NCBI GenBank assembly: GCA_016771945.1
Contig: QZLF01000004.1
Coordinates: forward strand, 124,001 to 188,000
Direction of reading: 5' to 3'
Length of the DNA stretch: 64,000 nt
Source of the DNA: Candidatus Leucobacter sulfamidivorax
GTDB lineage: Bacteria > Actinomycetota > Actinomycetes > Actinomycetales > Microbacteriaceae
In this document: positions 61,453-64,000 of the stretch, one piece after another
Layout of the letters: every line of letters begins with the position of its first letter
Numbering within the stretch: position 1 is the stretch's first letter
Program-made: the position numbers and the translations under genes
The notes under the pieces: model-generated
What the model saw: only the letters and a program-made list of their open reading frames with translations
Told to the model about the DNA's origin: nothing
Databases searched by the model: none

Positions 61453-62109
61453 ATCAAGCGCGTCACCGACGTTCCCGAACGATGACAGAAGTCCTGCAGA
61501 ACGAATCTTCTGGGTGAACGCCCATGACGTGAACTGGACCCCGTGGTCAGCGTGGACGATGCCGCCTGGGGATGGTGCTCTCGCGCGGAGCGCCATATCG
61601 AGGGCATTCACCACGAGTGTTGAATCCTGCTTGGAATCGATCGCCCAGCCAACGATCTTCCGGCTGCATGCGTCAAGCACTGCCGCACAGAACACCTTTC
61701 CTTCCCGCGTCGGATGCTCCGTAATATCCGTCACCCAGAGCTCGTTCGGCGACAGCCGGTGGAACTTGCGATGCACGAGATCATCAGCAGTAGCCACCCC
61801 TTTCAACCGTTTCACTCGAGTCGGACCAGGGAGTCCGTACATTCCACTCTTGGTCATCAGCACTGAGATCAGTCGACTCGAACAGGGGATCGCCATCCCG
61901 ATGGTGAGCTCGGCATGGATGCGCCGGTATCCATAGGTTCCGCGCGAGGCAGTGTGGATTTCTCGAATCAAACCAGTGAGCCATTGCCTGCGCATCTGCG
62001 TAGCACTCGTGGGGCGTCTGCGGTAGCGGTAGTAGCCCTGTCTGGAGACGCCCAGGAGTCGGCAGCAGGTCTCGACGGGTGCCCCGGCGTCGACGAGACG
62101 GTCGATCAC
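61453..62109 (-). pseudogene. IS3-gamma transposase orfB, 5' part
   Basis: Starts MIDRLVDAGAPVETCCRLLG and continues with ELWVTDITEHPTREGKVFCA and DHGVQFTSWAF to GNVGDALD, where IS110-C begins. Overlaps orfA by 4 bases. The 3' part is at 55775-55978. Confidence 0.92.
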
Positions 62110-62405
62110 CGGGTGAGCCCTTTTGGGTTAACGCGTTCCTCCTCAGAGAGCCATTTTGAGGCTCGTTTCACGATCTCTAGCTCTTGCACAAGCTGCCTGA
62201 TTCGGCCTCGTGCCGCTCGCAGCTCAGCGTCTTCGCTGGTAGATCTGCCTTTACGGCGACCGTTATCGATATCGTCTTGACGGAGCCAGGAATGGAGGGT
62301 GACCTCGTGGATGCCGAGATCGGCGGCGGTTTGCTTGACCGGTCGGCCATCGCGGACGAGCGCGATCGCACGTTCACGGAACTCTGGTGGGTAGGGGCGT
62401 GGCAT
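62106..62405 (-). CDS. IS3-gamma orfA
   Basis: 99 residues. Helix-turn-helix (PPEFRERAIALVRDGRPVKQ and LGIHEVTLHSWLRQ) followed by a coiled coil (LRAARGRIRQLVQELEIVKR). Intact; overlaps orfB. Confidence 0.92.
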   Translation of the reverse strand: MPRPYPPEFRERAIALVRDGRPVKQTAADLGIHEVTLHSWLRQDDIDNGRRKGRSTSEDAELRAARGRIRQLVQELEIVKRASKWLSEEERVNPKGLTR

Positions 62406-62475
62406 GTGGGTGAGCCTTTCATGAAGGCCATCGACTAGCTACCCTGAGTGGAAACCAAACTGTAGGTCAGGTCAG

Positions 62476-62643
62476 TCACCAACTCATGCAGCAGACCCGT
62501 CTGTGCGTTCGGCTCACTTAGCTGGACAGGCAGCACTTGAACTTGCTGGTCTTGATTCTGCCGAGTTGCCGACTCTTGCAACGGCAAGTGATGTAGATCC
62601 GGCAGCAGTAGTTCTGGTTACACCGTCCGAATGTCGAGCGTAG
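62476..62643 (+). pseudogene. C-terminal fragment of an unknown protein, cut by IS3-gamma
   Basis: An open frame with no start, entering directly from the IS end: ADPSVRSAHLAGQAALELAG, then TLATASDVDPAAVVLVTPSE. It looks coding and its stop overlaps the ankyrin gene start by a few bases, so the two were coupled. Family not recognised. Confidence 0.5.
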
Positions 62644-63299
62644 GGTGGCAGTTGGAAGTTGATTGGCCAGGCGTGATAGAGGCGGGACTTCTCAGGGAGA
62701 GTCGCGTCGACAACATCAACCGTCTTGCGGACGTTGCCAAAGTCGGCAATTGGGAGGCGGTATTTCGTCTTCTTGATCGAGAGCGATCTCTGAGCGTAAA
62801 TCAATGGAGAATCGCTGGTGACTCTTGGTTCACACCACTTCACCAGGCAGCTTGGCTCGGCGCCTCATCGGAGGTCGTGGATGAACTCATCCGCCGCGGA
62901 GCATGGCGTTCGTTACGGAACGCTGAAGGCGATCGTCCAATCGTTATTGCTTTGAAACGCAATCATCAGCATCTTGCTGATGCTCTGACCGTGCGTGATC
63001 TGAGCGACAACCAGTTGCGAAAGTTTGCTGCATGGGACAAGCACCTATCTGAACTGATTCAGGAACGTACCGAGTCTTTGGAGCCCGTAAAGATTCGGCC
63101 AATCCCTTCCGAGATCATCGCGTTGGAGACATTGGACAATCTGTACTTTGGTTATCCAGGTATGTACGGCGGCTTCTCGATGTCGATATTCAAGGGTCGA
63201 TTGCTGGTTGAGAGTTGGAGCCGAGTCGTTGACGGTTCAGGCCAGGCCCATGTCATTACCGAGAGCGGTTGTGTGCTTGTCGAGGAAGGCTTCGTTTAA
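62631..63299 (+). CDS. Ankyrin-repeat domain protein
   Basis: 222 residues. Ankyrin-like helices include GDSWFTPLHQAAWLGASSEV and AEGDRPIVIALKRNHQHLAD, followed by a C-terminal beta domain (YPGMYGGFSMSIFKGRLLVE, GSGQAHVITESGC). Soluble. Such proteins often bind a partner protein encoded next door, and the upstream truncated frame is coupled to it. An immunity-type role is possible but unproven. Confidence 0.85.
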   Translation: MSSVGWQLEVDWPGVIEAGLLRESRVDNINRLADVAKVGNWEAVFRLLDRERSLSVNQWRIAGDSWFTPLHQAAWLGASSEVVDELIRRGAWRSLRNAEGDRPIVIALKRNHQHLADALTVRDLSDNQLRKFAAWDKHLSELIQERTESLEPVKIRPIPSEIIALETLDNLYFGYPGMYGGFSMSIFKGRLLVESWSRVVDGSGQAHVITESGCVLVEEGFV

Positions 63300-63577
63300 A
63301 TTCTCATGGTCGAGGCTTGATCGACGAGTGCACCAGCTGCGACTAAGGAGATGCGAACCTGCTTACGGTCGACACCGAGAGTGCGTGAGATAGCGCGCAT
63401 CGAGATGCCGCCGCCGTGCAGCTTCACTGCTTCAGCGGCCTCGTCGATCGTAAGCCCATGCTGACGGCGCACGACTTCCTGCCGAGTGAGGTGCTTCGAG
63501 ACTGTCGCGCGGTGCACTGTTAGGACGACGCTTCGGAAAGCGCCTGTGTAGAGATCGGAAAGCGTGCGTGTAAGCAT
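63296..63577 (-). pseudogene. Truncated copy of the small helix-turn-helix protein
   Basis: From VHRATVSKHLTR onward it is nearly the same as the protein at 34402-34722 (RRQHGLTIDEAAEAVKLHGG, ISRTLGVDRKQVRISL). The first helix-turn-helix is replaced by unrelated residues. The break is abrupt, at the start of the recognition helix. Confidence 0.75.
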
Positions 63578-63655
63578 CGGGTAGCGCGTGTGGCTGCTCG
63601 ATGATGACTCTCAACCCTTCGACGAGTGTTCGTGGGGTGGGAGGAATGATTCTTC

Positions 63656-64000
63656 ATGACCGATTACCGCCAGTTGATGCGGCTTGTGCTGGACAAGGTC
63701 CCGTATCGCGAGATCGCTGCCAGGCAGGGGTGCTCGCAGCGTACGATCGCGAAGGTCCGTCGTGTGCTCGACGAACACCAGTTGACGGCTGTCAGCCAGG
63801 TCGACGCGCTCTCACGCGAAGACGTTGACGGGTTGTTCTCTGACGGGCGCAAGAGCGTGACCGGCGAGTTCGTGCCGGTCGATATCGACAAGGTGGTCGC
63901 TGCGAGGCTGGGGCGGAACAAGCCTCCGCTGAAGGTGTTGTGGGCGCAGTATCTGCACGTCGATGCTGCCGATGGCCGCGGCCACTATGGGTATGAACGG
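63656..64000 (+). CDS. IS21-family transposase istA, 5' part
   Basis: 115 codons to the window end. N-terminal helix-turn-helix: RLVLDKVPYREIAARQGCSQ, then RTIAKVRRVLDEH. Then KPPLKVLWAQYLHVDAADGR, GHYGYE, the region before the DDE core of IstA. Incomplete because the window ends. Confidence 0.85.
   Translation, partial: MTDYRQLMRLVLDKVPYREIAARQGCSQRTIAKVRRVLDEHQLTAVSQVDALSREDVDGLFSDGRKSVTGEFVPVDIDKVVAARLGRNKPPLKVLWAQYLHVDAADGRGHYGYER

Larger units (their letters stand above)
55733..62474 (-). mobile_element. IS3-family element (IS3-gamma) carrying a nested IS stack
   Basis: Terminal repeats TGACCTGACCTACAGTTTGG at 55733 and its complement ending at 62474. Without insertions it is about 1268 bp, a normal IS3 size. 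It contains IS110-C, which contains IS3-beta copy D, which contains IS256 and IS110-D. No matching target duplication is visible, so its flanks may have recombined. Confidence 0.9.

Overview
The window looks like chromosome from a high-GC actinobacterium, most likely Microbacteriaceae (Leucobacter-like). The evidence is the fabD-fabH-acpP-fabF cluster with a PucR-type activator next to aceE, DUF3145 and DUF2017 proteins, a DUF222/HNH protein, an LAxTG surface protein and GC-rich codon use. The genus is an inference. Positions 1-26200 are mostly core genome. From about 26200, just after tRNA-His and its terminator, the DNA becomes visibly less GC-rich and is a metal/arsenic/sulfur-stress accessory island full of insertion sequences. 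It runs off the right edge.

Core part. Desaturase and cold-shock genes (102-1529) are followed by two small cargo modules: CmtR-like repressor plus CDF exporter (1716-2821), and TetR plus MFS exporter (2864-4948). Each is bounded by a decayed copy of the 3' half of the CAT-anticodon tRNA at 5070-5146, which suggests successive integrations at that tRNA. An arsenic module follows (5189-6183): arsC, a previously uncalled 23-residue Cys-rich peptide, two ArsR-type operators and arsR. Then come a membrane protein with an amidotransferase, DUF3145, the fatty-acid synthesis operon with its regulator, pyruvate dehydrogenase E1, peroxiredoxin, tRNA-Val, an HNH protein, glutathionyl-hydroquinone reductase with DNA polymerase IV, a DUF2017-ClpS-metallopeptidase operon, and a wall-anchored lamin-tail protein.

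Island. A second arsenic locus (arsR, flavoprotein, decayed arsC pieces, thioredoxin-like protein, ArsP permease) reuses the same ArsR operator pattern. A metal/stress operon (35949-45728) starts behind an FNR-like box. It encodes an HMA chaperone, P-type ATPase, cupin, oxidoreductase, methyltransferase, Crp/Fnr regulator and a second P-type ATPase that is split by a transposon. A TetR-MMPL pair and a truncated CopB-like ATPase follow. The last operon (54972 down to 50903), opposite a CsoR/CstR-type repressor, encodes sulfur (persulfide) handling proteins.

Mobile DNA is the most striking part. Four near-identical 1351-bp IS110-family elements all sit at exactly the same conserved codons (Gly-Asp-x-x-Asp|Asn-Ala) of three different IS3-family transposase genes. 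Their 264-bp left non-coding end contains motifs that can be read as the target-binding and donor-binding loops of a bridge RNA. At 55733-62474 they form a Russian doll: IS3 containing IS110, containing IS3, containing both another IS110 and an IS256-family element. Target duplications allow the order of insertion to be read directly.
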